Part shown: positions 47,350 to 60,001 of the stretch, piece by piece | Position numbering within the stretch: the first letter of the stretch is position 1 | Layout of the letters: every line of letters begins with the position of its first letter | Assembly: GCA_025890175.1 (NCBI GenBank) | Contig: JANPYM010000018.1 | Span: 384,071-448,070 of the forward strand | DNA from: Ciborinia camelliae | Taxonomy: Eukaryota > Ascomycota > Leotiomycetes > Helotiales > Sclerotiniaceae | Length of the DNA stretch: 64,000 nucleotides | Reading direction: 5' to 3' | The notes under the pieces: generated by a model | The model's database searches: none | What the model was told of the DNA's origin: nothing | Seen by the model: the letters and a program-made list of their open reading frames with translations, nothing else | Position numbers and translations under genes: made by a program

Positions 47350-48924
47350 ATTAATCTCGACCTATTCACACATTATCTCTATAATATTTGAACCATTGAT
47401 AAGTATTTTAATGATTTTGTCTACATTTGCACTTCTGGAAAAGATTATATCTTCCTAAACCAACTGAACACATTTGGTAGTATATAGATTTCTTGTCACC
47501 GATCTTAAATCCTTGAATGTATACTTGATAATCTTTTCATTTCTGTAGCTGGCAACTAAAAGAAAATGGACCAAGATTCTGATTTATTACACACAAAGAT
47601 GCATCTAGCGTGAATTGTTTTGCGAGAATAAGATATTCACCAGGTATGCACAATTTCACCGTCACGGTGCCTTCCATTTACAGAAACAGCAGACTTGGCC
47701 ACTTATGTACTATAGTAGTATACCTTCCTTCTACAAACATAATTCGATAGTAAGAGATCATTTATCTGTTATGCGTTTATCTCTCTTTCCTTTCGGAACA
47801 AATTGAATCAATGATACTCCTCCAGCTACTTGCAAGAGAAAGAGCAATATTGTAAACGAGCGCACAAAGTCTGAAATTGCCTCATCATTAAAACACCCAG
47901 AGACCACCCAAGGGTCTCGAGCGCGACTTCCTAGCCATCCTACCATTTCATCAATTTCTATATTGATGTCCAAAGAAAAAGCCCCTTTTCCAAATTCCAT
48001 GGACAGATTGACGAAATCTGGTGGTACAAGATTTAATTTATAATCTAATGCCAAATACCAAAAGCCAAAACCCAAGCCCATTGAGTACCATCTTTCATGC
48101 CGATTATCCATCAATTATTACCTGCCTACCTACCTACCTAATATGCATCTTCAACCCTTACAATTCCCCCTTCATAATTCCATGGTAAAATTCAATATGG
48201 ACTCTGAAGTACGTACGTAAATAGAAAGAGCTACGAACGATTTCAACAGCGGAGATAGTGACGCGGTGCTGACCTAGCATTAATAAGTTTATCCCCATCT
48301 TTGTGCTCCGCACGAGATATTTCCACGATGAGGGGGTAGTTCGTGTTGTAGGGTACCTAAATTCTAATGCCTATAGAGAGGATGATTATAATCCGAACGA
48401 TGATACTGCGATAATATAAACCGACTCTGTCATCTTACCTGGCATATTGATCCTTAACCACGGGCTATGATGCCCAAAAGCGCATCTTAGAAAATGCGAC
48501 AAGCGGCCGCATTTGCGCAGGGGTTGTCACGCTCAAGACATCGTCTTGTTGTTCCCGTGAATGCAGAAATGAAGCGTGGGAAGATAATGAATGTCAGGAC
48601 TTGATGGTGGGATGATGGATTGCGAAGAAAGGTATATAAAGTCCTGGATGGCTGGTGAAGATATAGCAAGTTTTATCCTTTTTATAGCGACTGCTATACG
48701 AATTCATATCGCAATTGAATGTGGATCCCATATATCCCCTTTTCCTAGCTTCTTGTATTGATTTAAGCGAAAGAAATCAGCCTTCGAAAAAGAAAATGTT
48801 TTTCAATATCAAAATCGATGCAAGCTTCCCGCCGATACAGTTTGGTTTAGTGCGTTGCCCACTCAAACCTCCCCAACCCCCCCCCCCCCAAACACCATAC
48901 TACACCACACCAACTAACCAGCAC
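47350..48924. other. Intergenic between two pseudogenes
   Basis: 1.6 kb, AT-rich. Contains a CCTGCCTACCTACCTACCTA microsatellite at 48120-48140 and nothing else I can name. The frames at 47615-48114 have no family resemblance. Confidence 0.4.
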
Positions 48925-49290
48925 CCACAAAGTAAGCGGCTGTTCCTCCAACATCGGCAAATCCCTCGCGCAAGAAATCTTCCACACAACCCCGCACACC
49001 CTCATAGCCACAGCGCGCACGCCTCCTCGCTCACCTCCCTGCCCTCATCCCCACGTGTTCTCCCCCTCGCCCTCGACATCCCATCCTAACATACATCTCC
49101 GCGGGCTAACGACCAGTCTCTCCACCTCCCCACACATCGACATCCTCGTCCACAATGCCAGGTACGGCTTTCTCAGCGCTACCTCGACTATCCCCTCCTC
49201 AGGCTTGCGGAAAACCGTAGCGACGAATTTCTAGGGCGCCATCCACTGATCTCGAGAAGCGATGCTGATGGATTTTCCGAGGCGTGAATG
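48925..49290 (+). pseudogene. Decayed short-chain dehydrogenase/reductase
   Basis: One frame gives the start of an SDR Rossmann fold (SGCSSNIGKSLAQEI ... LIATAR); a shifted frame continues with RVLPLALDIPS; the first frame then resumes with HIDILVHNARYGFLSAT, the usual strand-4 NNAG region, and TVATNF followed by TAG where the family has Trp. At least two frameshifts and one Trp-to-stop change are present, and the catalytic Ser and Tyr-x3-Lys part is not readable. The C-rich tract just before it (48885-48899) may be an old intron. Confidence 0.7.
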
Positions 49291-50916
49291 CGGGGACGGG
49301 AGGCTTGCTGATGCAGATGAGATCCACGGGTTGCGTGAAGGGTTTTACGGGACCGGCTTATGATCACGCGGGGTATGTATGATTTTCCGTCCTGCTCTGC
49401 AATCCGGGCAAAAGAGTATGCGGAAACCCGATCGTAAATTTCCCTTGGGAGGCTTCATCGAATCCCTGTCCTGCGAGATCTCCCCATCCTGGAACATCCG
49501 GTTCCGGATTATCGAGTCCGTAGAACTTAGCTCCATGACTAAGCTAGTGTATGTAGAACTATTTTATAACAACAAAATCTATACCTTTCCACAACAGCAT
49601 TCGGATCGAGCCATATTCTCACAATCTCGAGGCTCCGACCATATTCACGCGCGAACGAAAGCTAGGACAGAAGTGTTTGATAAGTCAGTCGGTTGTTCGG
49701 ATCCATATACCCCAGAGTTTGGTTTCCTGTATTTCCGTTCCAATGATATGAAATCGCCAACGAGAAATATTCAGAGTGTATATAATCTTACCTCCATACC
49801 GATGACGAGTTGAGCCGACAGAGATCTTAGACGACGTAAGCGAATAACCGATACCCCCGACAGCAAAAGAACGTCCTTGAAGTATCTGCGTTCATTTTTC
49901 ATTTTTCATTCCATAAATAAAAACCAGAGTGCAAGATCTATCTGATACATGAAAAGCACTTCAGATTACCCGATGTATTTTTCGAACCGGAGGGGCTAAT
50001 CATGAAACGCGCAGCCGAGGAATATGATCTGAACCGCGTCTTCATCGTCAGAAGTGTGACTACAGCCATGATAACGAGAGTCAACAGTTAACTCTCATAA
50101 TTATAACAAGCACCAAAGGTAATTGGGTAGATGATAGCAAGAATGATTTATATGGTTTTCATTTCGGCGGAAATATGGGTGCGATAATGGGGCTTTTCAT
50201 GCCACGCCATGTGTATTTTTGTATTTTTCCAAATACCACGTTCGGGCAAACACTAATGCACTCGAATGTGATACATTCTGGAAAATGTAAAGATTGGTCG
50301 TGGGAGATTGGAGAGAAATGGGAATTTCTTTCGTGTTCCATATATACACCCCAACAGTGCGTGAGCACGAGCTAGCCTCCTGGGTAAACGAGGAGGTATT
50401 TAAAATATTAGGTATGAGTTTATCTGGTTTCTAATGCAGATAGCACGCGTGGGAACAAAAAGGAAAAGGTCCCAAAGTCCGTGGACTATATTTCTAACAA
50501 GACACCATGAATGCCAAAGATACCATGAGGAGACCTTGCTCATACCTTTATCGTTTCAAAGGAGCATCTAATACGGACTGAGAAAAAATGCATACAGACT
50601 TAAAAAAAAGCTAAATTTTTCCGGACCAATGTAAGTTAGACGTACCCAAAGCTTGTGGTGAGCAGAAAAATTGATATCTTGGTAAACTTTATGTTCCCCC
50701 TCGAGGTTCATTCCTCAAGACAATGCAAGACCAGACATCAGACAAAGGCCAAGCTCACAAAATGAATATACCGCTCCCCATCCACATATATGTATGCATG
50801 CATGCAGACTTCAATTTCAGCTCTGTCGTGACCCACCAGCGTGACACCCATATCCCCTCATATCGAATCCCAAGCAAGCCATGCCAACCCCCCAACCAAA
50901 AGCCCTCCCACACGCA
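49291..50916. other. Intergenic with repeat relic
   Basis: 1.6 kb with no supported gene. A 144-codon frame at 49379-49813 covers the third copy of the dispersed repeat and has no recognisable protein features. Confidence 0.4.
49542..49567 (-). repeat. Dispersed repeat relic, copy 3 (inverted)
   Basis: The reverse complement shares 26 consecutive bases with 32131-32180 and most of them with 30739-30788. Flanking similarity fades quickly. Confidence 0.6.
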
Positions 50917-51468
50917 CTAAGCCAACAAACCCACGACGCCATAAACGACCCAACTCATGGCCAAAAACAATTGATTCGCGCGAACCCGACTCGTCAAGCC
51001 CATCGCATCGTGAAAATCGCCCGTGCCGGGAATCGGCAACTTCGGTTTACTCTTCCAGAAATCCCCCACGTAATTTCGCGTCACGAGGAGCACTGCAAGA
51101 TTCACGTTCGAGAGGGCGAATATCGTGCTGTGCGTATAGGTGACGAGGAGAAATGTCGAGGCGGTTATGAAGGTGAGGACGAGCTGGAGCAGAGAAGCAT
51201 GTTAGGTTCAGGTACCTCCAGCTAGTTGTGGTTGACATAGACGTGGGATGAGTGAGAGAAGACTTACAGCTCCAACACTGGCAGCCTGTGTCGTACGCGT
51301 CTTGAATAATTGATCCTCGGCGAGATTCGAATATTGGGCAGCTTTGACGGCTGTGTCTTCGTATTTGAGAAGCTTGGGGATGGCGATGGAGGAGAGGTAG
51401 AGATTGTATCCTGTGAAGACCATTTGACCGGTGCCGATGAGACCGAGGATTGCGGCAAAGAATACCAT
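50917..51468 (-). CDS. Small multi-pass membrane protein (155 aa)
   Basis: Exons (minus) 51468-51268 and 51183-50917; the 84-nt phase-0 intron runs GTAAGT...TGCTCCAG. Four hydrophobic stretches are visible: at the N-terminus (VFFAAILGLIGTGQMVFTGY), after the intron (VLTFITASTFLLVTY), IFALSNVNLAVLLV, and the C-terminal LFLAMSWVVYGVVGLLA. A charged segment (KYEDTAVKAAQYSNLAEDQL) lies between the first two. I do not recognise the family; small four-helix proteins like this are common in ascomycetes. It lies outside the proposed peptide cluster and may be unrelated to it. Confidence 0.72.
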
Positions 51469-52294
51469 TTTGATTATGTCGTTGATTTATAGGTGAAATT
51501 GAGGATTTTTTTTAGGGATTGGTACAATTGAGGTTATTATGGAGAGAAGAAATTTATATTTTTATTTCTTCGGACGTCAGGTAGAAGGAGTATTGAAGCA
51601 CATGAATATGCCCGGTTTAGAAGGCAATGATGTCATTCTTGAAGCGGGAACGCGAACCTTCTTGATTTGTGAAACTGCATCCATATCCATATTGGTAGTC
51701 TAGAATAGAACCCCTCGTCATCAAAAATAATTCATACATTCATCTTAAAAATATAATATAATATAATTGTCCAGTTATTGTAAGATGGAAATTCAAAATC
51801 ATCGATACGACATTGATGGGAGGAGATCGATATCGAGATCAACGCTGAAAATGTGTGACCGATGATTAAGCGGTACTGTACCGAACAGTCACACCTAAAT
51901 TCCAATGTTAATGTCAATTTTAATGCACACGAAGAATCCGAAATATCATTTCTATGTAGTCGGATGATGGTTAATGATTTGCTGGATATGTGCTGCTGGA
52001 AGTAGATAGTCATATCGTATCGTATCATAGAGCTCAACCTATCTATAGAAAAAGTAAATATCATTCCCCAGAAACAAATATCCTGCTGAGAAAGTAAATT
52101 AGACATCCATCCCCCATCCAAATTCCCCAATCCCAACCCACAAAGATATAAATCAATCAACTAATTAAAAGAGAGGCCATATCCCTGAGAGGCCTCCATA
52201 ATTTTCGCCCTATCACTCATTATCATCATCCGAACCCGAAGGGGAGGGGCCAGAAGTCACGCTACCTATGCTAACTACTGTTACGAATCCTGTG

Positions 52295-52336
<42 letters not shown>

Positions 52337-52981
52337 CATATATATAAATAAATATAAATAAATATCCTATTCCCCACAAACAAAAATTAAGTTAAGAAAA
52401 ATCAAAATCAAAATCAAAATATAGATATTATTATACGATATATATAAATATCCATCAGAAGCTACAAATGGGACTCTTGTGGCAGGATCAGGGTAATTTA
52501 TAAGGAGGGAGGGGAGTTTCCTGAATGCAGGGGATTGAAAAAGTCTGATTATGGATATGGATATTGTTATGTATATGGGTATTATTTTCTGGAAAAGAAA
52601 TAGATAGGGATTCAGGTGAGTGAGTATGAACAGAATATAACATCCCTTGTGAAAAATGCTCAAGGATTCTTTCTTTTTTATCCAAAAGAGTTAGAGATGG
52701 CCTACCTGAAACCACCTGTAGCCGGAGCTGTGGAGCGTGTGTTTGAAGCAATGGAAAGCCGTGGTTGGGATCAAGAAAGATTCACTCTTGAATTTACGTG
52801 GAAAGTTCCTTGGGAATGGCGGTGTAATATCCAGAAACTACGAATCTTATGTGCATCGATACGATTATGATGAAACGAATGAGAGGACGCCATTTGATTT
52901 AATTTGTATCTCACAGCTGCAAGAGCTCATCCGCACCAGGCCGATCAAAAAGAACCAAAGAACCCAACCAAATTCCACCCA
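51469..52981. other. Intergenic with TA microsatellite
   Basis: 1.5 kb between two minus-strand genes; AT-rich with a (TA)n run and (AAATCAAAATC)n beside it. No gene seen. Confidence 0.45.
52298..52332. repeat. (TA)n microsatellite
   Basis: About 17 perfect TA units followed by TACATACATATATA. Confidence 0.9.
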
Positions 52982-54702
52982 TCACAATTTCTTCCCCAAG
53001 ACGTGTGCCTGAACCCCCTTTGAATCCAAGCGAGCAGGATACGCCACGTGAAAATCATGGGTGAACTGGACGTCTCCAAGATCCGTCTCGAAAAGCTGCA
53101 TATCGAATCTCGCCACCGCCGCGAGCGCCAAGAACATTTCCGCGTGTGCCAAATTGATCCCGATACAATTTCTCGCTCCCTTGTTAAACGCCATCTGATA
53201 TTTCTTGCGCTCAACGCCTTCGGGGCCTATCCATCTCTCCGGTTGGAAAGCCCAGGGATCGGGGAATATCGTCTCGTCGGTGTGGACTACGAGCGTGGTT
53301 TGACTCATGGGGGTTCCGGGTGGGATGGCGTATTGTTTGTATTGTAAGGTTTCGTCGGGGGCAATACGACAGACGCGTGCTGTGACTCCAAATGATAGCC
53401 TATTACCTTCTGCAATGCACCCGCTGAGATATGGCAACTGTTCGAGTTGTGACCATGATGCTGATTCTGGTACTGTGGCTAGCTCAGCCCGAAGCTTGGC
53501 CATGCATTCAGGGTTATTGAGGAGATGGAAATGTGTAATGGCGGTTGATTTTGCCGTAGATTCGGTGCCTATTGATTATATCGATGTTATTTATATTCCA
53601 TCTCGGTTTTCATGCTTTAGTAATACATACCTGCCATAACAAGCAATGTTGCCTCCTGTTCAAGACGCAATGCACTTTTCTCAGCAGGTGGTAGATTTGA
53701 ATTATCACGAAGCTCGTAAAATATAGAGCGTCTTTCGCCTTTGAAGAGATTATCTGTGTCTCCCAGGACCTGATCAACTTCTTCTCGAATACTCTAGAGA
53801 TCCGTCAGAGAAAGATGCATGACAAGATGATGGAACGAAACTTACATCGGTAAAAGCTACCATGTCCAGCGCACCCGGTGGCATGATATGTTTTGCTATC
53901 GGAAAAGGTATCATATCCAGAAGATCAAATAACCATGGGAAGTGCTGATTGACTTTCACTCCCATCAATAATCTGGATATATTGTTTCTTTGCGTCGACG
54001 CTTTCTCTTCATTTCCAAGAAGATTATTATCATGTCCGAAACTATAGAACGACACGACACTAGATCATTCTCAGTAAATAGTACTTCAAACCAGGCTAGG
54101 GATCAACAGACTCATTGGCAAACGCAAAATATACATCAAGTAAATTGACAGGTGTCTGCGTGATTTCGTGGGCCGCAATCACTTCAACTAATTTCTCGAC
54201 TTTGTCTTGGAGTACGGACTCAAACTTTGAAACACTTTTCTTATTGAAGAAAGGATTGAGTGCTTCTCGACGTCTTCGATGAAGATCATTTTGTATAGTT
54301 CCTCCAATCGATAAAGGTACTTTTAACGTTCTTGTTTGAAACGAATATTTCTCTCGATTTCGAGAAGCTGGAGCATATATTTCGTCAAGAAATGTGACAT
54401 CTTTGATATGGATTTCCCATGGTGTAACTCGTATAATTGGACCTAATGAGGAATTATCAATATTTCTTCGGTACAAGTTGAGTTTCGTGAAGAAGGCGCA
54501 TACCATATTTTTCGTGAAGATCTCTTATGTGCCATACGAATTGACCCGGCTTAATCACATCGTAGTAAAATTCATACCATGAGGTTAAAGCTGCCAGACG
54601 AGGACCTGGAATGTGGGAAATGGGACTCAAGAATAATCTCCATAGAGATACGTAAATGATTTGTGCTAAGATTAGACTGATGATTATTTCTACAACTGCC
54701 AT
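52982..54702 (-). CDS. Cytochrome P450 monooxygenase (497 aa)
   Basis: Exons (minus) 54702-54504, 54442-54112, 54059-53846, 53793-53631, 53568-52982. An N-terminal membrane anchor (VVEIIISLILAQIIYVSLW) is followed by the Pro-rich hinge SHIPGPRLAALTSWYEF. The oxygen-binding I-helix reads AG-TEST across the last intron, the K-helix E-x-x-R is AEGNR, the PERF-type motif is FQPERWIGP, and the heme loop FNKGARNCIGINLA has the Cys ligand at residue 437. Overall it resembles trichodiene-oxygenase-type fungal P450s. Intron 2 uses a GTCTGT donor; only that splice gives the family-like FANDVVSFYSFG. It sits about 460 bases from a UstYa gene on the same strand, so oxidation of a peptide in the same pathway is a reasonable inference, but a stand-alone P450 is possible. 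Confidence 0.93.
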
Positions 54703-55164
54703 GCTGTATGTTTGTAGTTGAATGTTTCAGAGAATATGAATCTGTTGAATCAGCTTCAAAACCCTAAAGTCTACGGAGTGTTGGAGTATCAACTGTTTTA
54801 GAGTGGCTTATTATTATTGTTTGTAAGTCTTACAAACACCAAGTTTGGTGAATGGACCACCACATTTGGGCCATGCTTTCTATTTCGGTACTTCTGTGTA
54901 ACTGCCAGACGTGTGCCACATATGCACATGCATGATGTTACACCAATAGAGAGGGGCTTAGATATCTGCAAGAGAAAGAAGAAAAGCCAGGACAAAATCT
55001 ATGCAATAATATATATTCCCCGTTATTCAACTGTAAATTCAAATTCTTACATCCTTTCGCTCTTTCAACCTTGAATGTCTTATAGTTTGCTTCCATAATC
55101 ACTTGGCAATACAACGTCCATCTTCCCGATACCTAGTATGCTGAATCATACAGTAATACAATCC
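54703..55164. other. Intergenic between P450 and UstYa gene 1
   Basis: About 460 bases between two minus-strand genes; should hold the P450 promoter. No distinct motif recognised. Confidence 0.45.
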
Positions 55165-56010
55165 CTACACCTTCAATCCATCGGTCCTTGCAACCTCACA
55201 ATGTCCAAAATGATCCAAAAGACTGCTTGGCTCACCGTCACGGTAGCATGCAGAGTGCTTACCAGCCCAATCACTAAGCGCGCTCCAATCTCTACATTTA
55301 CGAAGCTGACCATCCCCCGTCGTATTCAATCCCCAGGAATACAGCAAAGTATCCCCTGCCGTACATTGAATATATTGTCTGAAGTTATCAAAGCAATGTG
55401 TGGAATGCCCAATCGGATACGTCAATTCTTGCCCTCCAGCGAGTTCGTAAAATGTTTTCCGGACGATTTTCTACCTTCTTGTTAGGTGGATTAAAGTATG
55501 ATGTGGAAGAGGACTTACGAGGCAATGAAGCTGATGGTAAGCATCGATCACGTAAACCCCCTTACTTGGGTCATCCGGAAGGCTGATTGATTGCGGTAGC
55601 TCTTTTTCAGATGCCCAGGAATGGTCCACCGCTACAATTCCATGTGCAGGTATGATTTCATCCCATAGCTGATCGACAGCTTGCTGTTTGGTGTGAGAAG
55701 CAGAACTGTAGCTTGACCACCATGTATAGTTCTGGATGTGAATTCCAGAAGTTAAATCGAGAGCAGCTGGAAATTGTCAGTGGTAATGCTTGTTTAATTT
55801 TCAGAAGAACTCACGGTAGCCAAATTCCTCTTGAATCGGGATATATCTTTTATTGAAAGCACTGATTGAGGATATCGTCGTCGAAAGTGCAAGAAGAACG
55901 ATCACGATATCTTTCATGGAACTCGGAAATGGTATTCGACCGGAGAGTTTCGGTTTTTCCGCATAGTTCCCTCCATCTAAAGGAGTATACACAGGTTCTT
56001 GTGGTGCCAT
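55165..56010 (-). CDS. UstYa-family oxidase 1 (DUF3328, 249 aa)
   Basis: Exons (minus) 56010-55815, 55766-55519, 55470-55165. A cytosolic N-terminus and one membrane helix (DIVIVLLALSTTISSISAF) are followed by the UstYa catalytic-type domain. The first H-x-x-H-C motif is YHQLHC (His143-Cys147) and the second is HCFDNFRQYIQC (from His173); KGVYVIDAYHQLH and WSALSDWAGKHSACYRDG are typical. UstYa proteins are copper-type or metal-dependent oxidases that cyclise or otherwise oxidise ribosomal peptides (ustiloxin, phomopsin, asperipin) and also occur in other pathways. The second intron falls directly after HCL in phase 0, exactly as in the UstYa gene at 62249, so the two are homologous. Divergent from the receptor-like gene 465 bases upstream; close to the P450. 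Confidence 0.88.
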
Positions 56011-56475
56011 AATAAGTTATCATGCAAAATAATGACTTGGAAGAGGTCGAGTATATTCAAAACAAAAGTGTCCAAAATTTCGCATTCTGCTTCAAAATAT
56101 GTTCAGAGATATTCCGAATGTTCCACCGTGCCTAGATAACAATGACTGATGTAGTTTCAAGACTCTCATCCGCCACCATTGTAGCCCTGGTCTTCTTTGC
56201 TTACATGGTGGGTTACACGCAGACCTTTCAATTACAATGGATGCTAAGGTGAGAACGGGACATAGTCATTGTTACACAACTGAGGCAAGGCCAAAAGACT
56301 TTTTTACTCCGCCGAAGTAGCTGGACAAAAAACGATCATTTTTCTTGCTGTGCAAGTTATCCTTCTCATTCTCACGTCACCACTTTTGTTCTCACTGCGC
56401 ATTCACAACTTTGATCCGCTTTCAATCGAGCCTCGTTTGTCCCCAGTGCAAGTTCTACATTCTATACCATTAAAG
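56011..56475. promoter_or_regulatory. Divergent promoter region
   Basis: The two start codons face away from each other, so this 465-base stretch probably drives both UstYa 1 (minus) and the PTH11-like gene (plus). A 36-codon hydrophobic open frame at 56142 ends just after a possible GTGAGA donor; it may be a tiny gene, a 5' exon or chance. Confidence 0.45.
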
Positions 56476-57728
56476 ATGTCAGATCCAACTGCTGGGCCGC
56501 CGGACATTAATGCTCTGGTTGCGACATTTCACCCCGTAACTCCATCATCCATCATTGCTGTTGGGGCTGTAATGCCCAGCCTGGCTTTCATTGCCGTATC
56601 TCTTCGATTCTACGTCAAAATAAAGAAGAGAACGGTCGGCCTAGATGACTGGCTGATACTTGTTGCTCTCATCATCTGTTGTGGATTGGGAATCACACTC
56701 ATCGTTGGTAAGTAGAAATTTATTTTCATTTCTCCTAGTCCGTTTTTCTGATGATCTCGAAACTACAGGATCGGCAGTGAAGGCTTTGGGTCAACCTACA
56801 CCATTGGGTGATGGCCCACTCGGCTTCTTTCACGTTATCAATGATGCTATTGTTACTACCGAGAAGGTACGTCAGTCTGTGTTATGAAATAGGAGGTCAA
56901 ACTAATACGATTCCTTGGAAGATCAAATATGCCTTCAACCTTCTACAGATGATTGCTTTCGGAGCTATCAAACTCTCAGTTCTATTCTTCTACAGAAGGA
57001 TCTTTCGAGGCCAAATCTTCGACATCGCATCTTGGACGATGGTTGGAGTCGTCATAATATGGACTTTCGGATTTTTCTTCACCATGATGTTTGAATGCCG
57101 AACGGATTTCTGGGCATTCTGGTCCACACTGAATGATCTCCTAACACACTGTCTCGACGACGTCAAGTTCCAAAGAGTGCTATCAATTTCGGACGTCATC
57201 TCCGATATCCTAATTCTTCTCATTCCCATCCCCATCATATGGCAATTAAACTTGTCCATCGAAAAGAAAGTGGGTGTGTGCGGTGTCTTCCTCATGGGAT
57301 CATTAGCCGTCGCCTTCGGAATCGTCCGTTTAGTGGTCTACGACAACCGTCTCGCCGACGCATTCGCAGGCTCCCAAGGAATTCTCCTCCTCTCCACATG
57401 GTTCTACTGGAGTCTTATTGAAATGGGCATGGCAATCGTAGCCGCCTGTCTGCCTACTCTACGCCCTATTTTTGGCAGCCTGGGTACATTCAACAGTCTT
57501 ACGGAAGTCATTCGAAGCATTTTTTCATTGCGATCCATTCGATCGCAAGGCTCGTCACGATTTTCCGGCAAGAGGAAACCTCAGGATGGTAGTACGAAAC
57601 TTAAGGAACCGCCTAATTTGTCCGAAGAACATTTTGGCGTCGATCGTTTGGGAGAACATTATTCTATGCAGGGTGTACGTCGAGGTGGGATTTTGAAGAG
57701 TGATTCTTATTCTGTCACGGTGGTTTGA
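56476..57728 (+). CDS. PTH11-like / fungal rhodopsin-domain membrane protein (378 aa)
   Basis: Exons 56476-56707, 56769-56866 and 56922-57728. Seven hydrophobic segments fit the order of the family: SSIIAVGAVMPSLAFIAVSL, DDWLILVALIICCGLGITLI, the FNLLQMIAFGAIKLSVLFFY block with RRIF, WTMVGVVIIWTFGFFFTMMF, the SDVISDILILLIPIPIIWQL block, VFLMGSLAVAFGIVRLVV and WSLIEMGMAIVAACLPTLRP. These blocks match the integral membrane domain of PTH11-type and related proteins, presumed G-protein-coupled sensors in plant-pathogenic fungi. The C-terminal tail is Ser/Arg-rich. Role in the peptide cluster is unknown; such genes are sometimes found in clusters. Confidence 0.85.
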
Positions 57729-60001
57729 TGGCGAGCATAGCTTGAGTACAGTGCATTGCGAGTGGCATCTTTTATATTGTGTAACCGTAAAGTAATCAAT
57801 GTCTTATTCGATTTAATCTCAAGTACCATGTTTAGGCAACACATTTATTAAATTGTCCACACGAAGATTCAAAACTCGAATTAAGACCATGAAACCCAAA
57901 ATTATTTTCTCCATCCCCCAATCCCAATCCCCAATCCCCATTCCAAAAGTCATCCAAAAATACACCGCTGCAATAACGCATATTATTAATCTTCCGTTTC
58001 CCATTTTTCACACCCACAGCAATCAATACTACTCTTACCCCGCGAATCCTAGTATGGACAAAAAATCCATGACCCAGCTGACGTGATATTGCGCATCCAC
58101 CAGCAACCTTGGAAACCCCCGGGCACGCAAGAATCCCACACCAACGCTCCCCCCGGCAATTGGCTCCCATGCCATGCTCTGGATTAAGAGATGACAAGAC
58201 CCAAGGAAAAAATAAAACAACGTTGCACAACTGCCGAGCTACGAGGGTGATGCACTTACTTCCCTGCATTGAGAACGTCGCGTCGTGTATGCTGATACAT
58301 ACCTACCTACCTACCTACCTACCTACCCCATGCGATTTTTGCTCGGCGACTGGCTGGTGACTGACTGGCTGACTGACTGTCGGTTGGTGCGTGTGTGTCA
58401 TCGTCTTTTCTTTCTTACGTGATGTTGATGGAGAGGTGGATTGTTTTGTGAGGGTAAGAGTTTTGGTTGGTTGGTGGGTGGGAAATGAGTGGGAGGTAGC
58501 TAGATAGGTAGGTAGGTAGGTAGGTCATATGTTTATGCTTATGTTTATGTATATTGGAACGTGGCATTTGGGTATGGATAAATGGATAGATGGATGTGAG
58601 ATGATGGTTGTAATCTTTATTTCCGGGAATTCATGTTACTCCAGCTCCCTCCGTAGGTATGTATGGATTCCAAATAATCTCCATTGTGTGACTGTAGGTC
58701 CGAATGAGAGATCTCTTGGCCAACTTAATTGGAATCGTCGGTCACACTGCGTAAAGTTATTTTGCTATTCCAACTACCTACCTACCTACCTACCTACTAA
58801 TAATCAACTCCTTCATCTTCGCTTCGGCAGTCAGCGACACACACTGATATCCTTTATATTTTAAAATTATATATTAATTAAATTACGTTGAATAAATAGG
58901 TATCTATATATATATATCTGTGTATATCCATCTTGGCACAAAAAATACCTCTCTCGGATTGCTCTTCCAGGGGTAACGGTTTTATTTTCGTCTTTCAAGT
59001 GCCAGAACAGTGGCTCGAAGCGAATCACTCACGAAATGCACATCATTCATTCACCGTCGTGGCATCATCATCATCGTAGGTAGACGCCGGTCCGGTGGCG
59101 CATCAGCCATCTTTCTAGAAATTTTTATTATTAAAATTTTAACACTGTGGATGATGCATTGCCAATGCGAAGTGCGTGTCATGTAATGTCATGTCATGTC
59201 AGGTATCACTTATGCGCACGTTTGCATGGAGGATCTTGCACTCCATTCATTCCATCTGCAGGGGACAAAGCTTGACGGTTCTAAGTTAAGCATTATCAAT
59301 ATAATGGATTCCGAGTGTGTCTCAAAATATCATGGGCGGAGAGGTGAAGAAAGGAAAGGTTGTATAGATACCAAGATAGATTATGGCTCGAACGGACGGA
59401 CGTCTTGTCACGGCATGCATGGATAAGTTTGATGAAGGGATTTTTGCTAGCAGGAAAGTCTCATCTCATGACCACCCGTGCCCCAGAGTAGCATTGAGAG
59501 TGAACGAGTAAGTAAGTAAGAGAATGCCATGCTATTCTTCGGAGGCGATTTACCTTGCCACTCAAGCCCAGCCGGTCAAGACTCCGCAAGAATCTCCATC
59601 TAACTAATGCCGGAGAAAGGAGAGAGGAGAGGCACAGCTCGAAGAAAGGTTTCAGGATCATATTATCCATGTCACGGTACTCATACCGAGTCCTGAGTCA
59701 GTCAGTAAGCTCTTGGGATGGGTGGGGGCTGTGATCATTCATCATGGATCGAAACCTCTCTACTTATATCCGATGATCCGAGCTGAGGAGGACCAATATT
59801 TTCCTTCTCGCTCGTTTTTATCACACCATACCACATCACATCACATCACATTGCATCACACAGAGATATCGAAATCAGAGAACCTACATACAGCTTCCTC
59901 AAATTCCACAGAAGAAAGGAAAGATTTTTCTCCACAATATCAAGTCACTTACTTACTTGCTTCACTACGATCCATCTCTCTCTCATTATCATTGTCAAAA
60001 A
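57729..60001. other. Microsatellite-rich intergenic region
   Basis: 2.3 kb with ACCT/CTAC runs at 58300-58326 and 58774-58798, AGGT runs at 58505-58525, and TGTTTATG repeats at 58530-58550. The last 250 bases (CATCACAT repeats and a pyrimidine-rich leader) lie directly upstream of the peptide precursor and should include its promoter. No other gene supported. Confidence 0.45.
58300..58326. repeat. (ACCT)n microsatellite
   Basis: Six perfect CTAC/ACCT units; the same motif occurs in reverse at 58505. Confidence 0.85.

Noticed and set aside
49379..49813. 144-codon frame as a gene
   Set aside because: Overlaps the dispersed repeat relic, shares only the repeat-derived LVYVELFY phrase with another relic, and has no family features.
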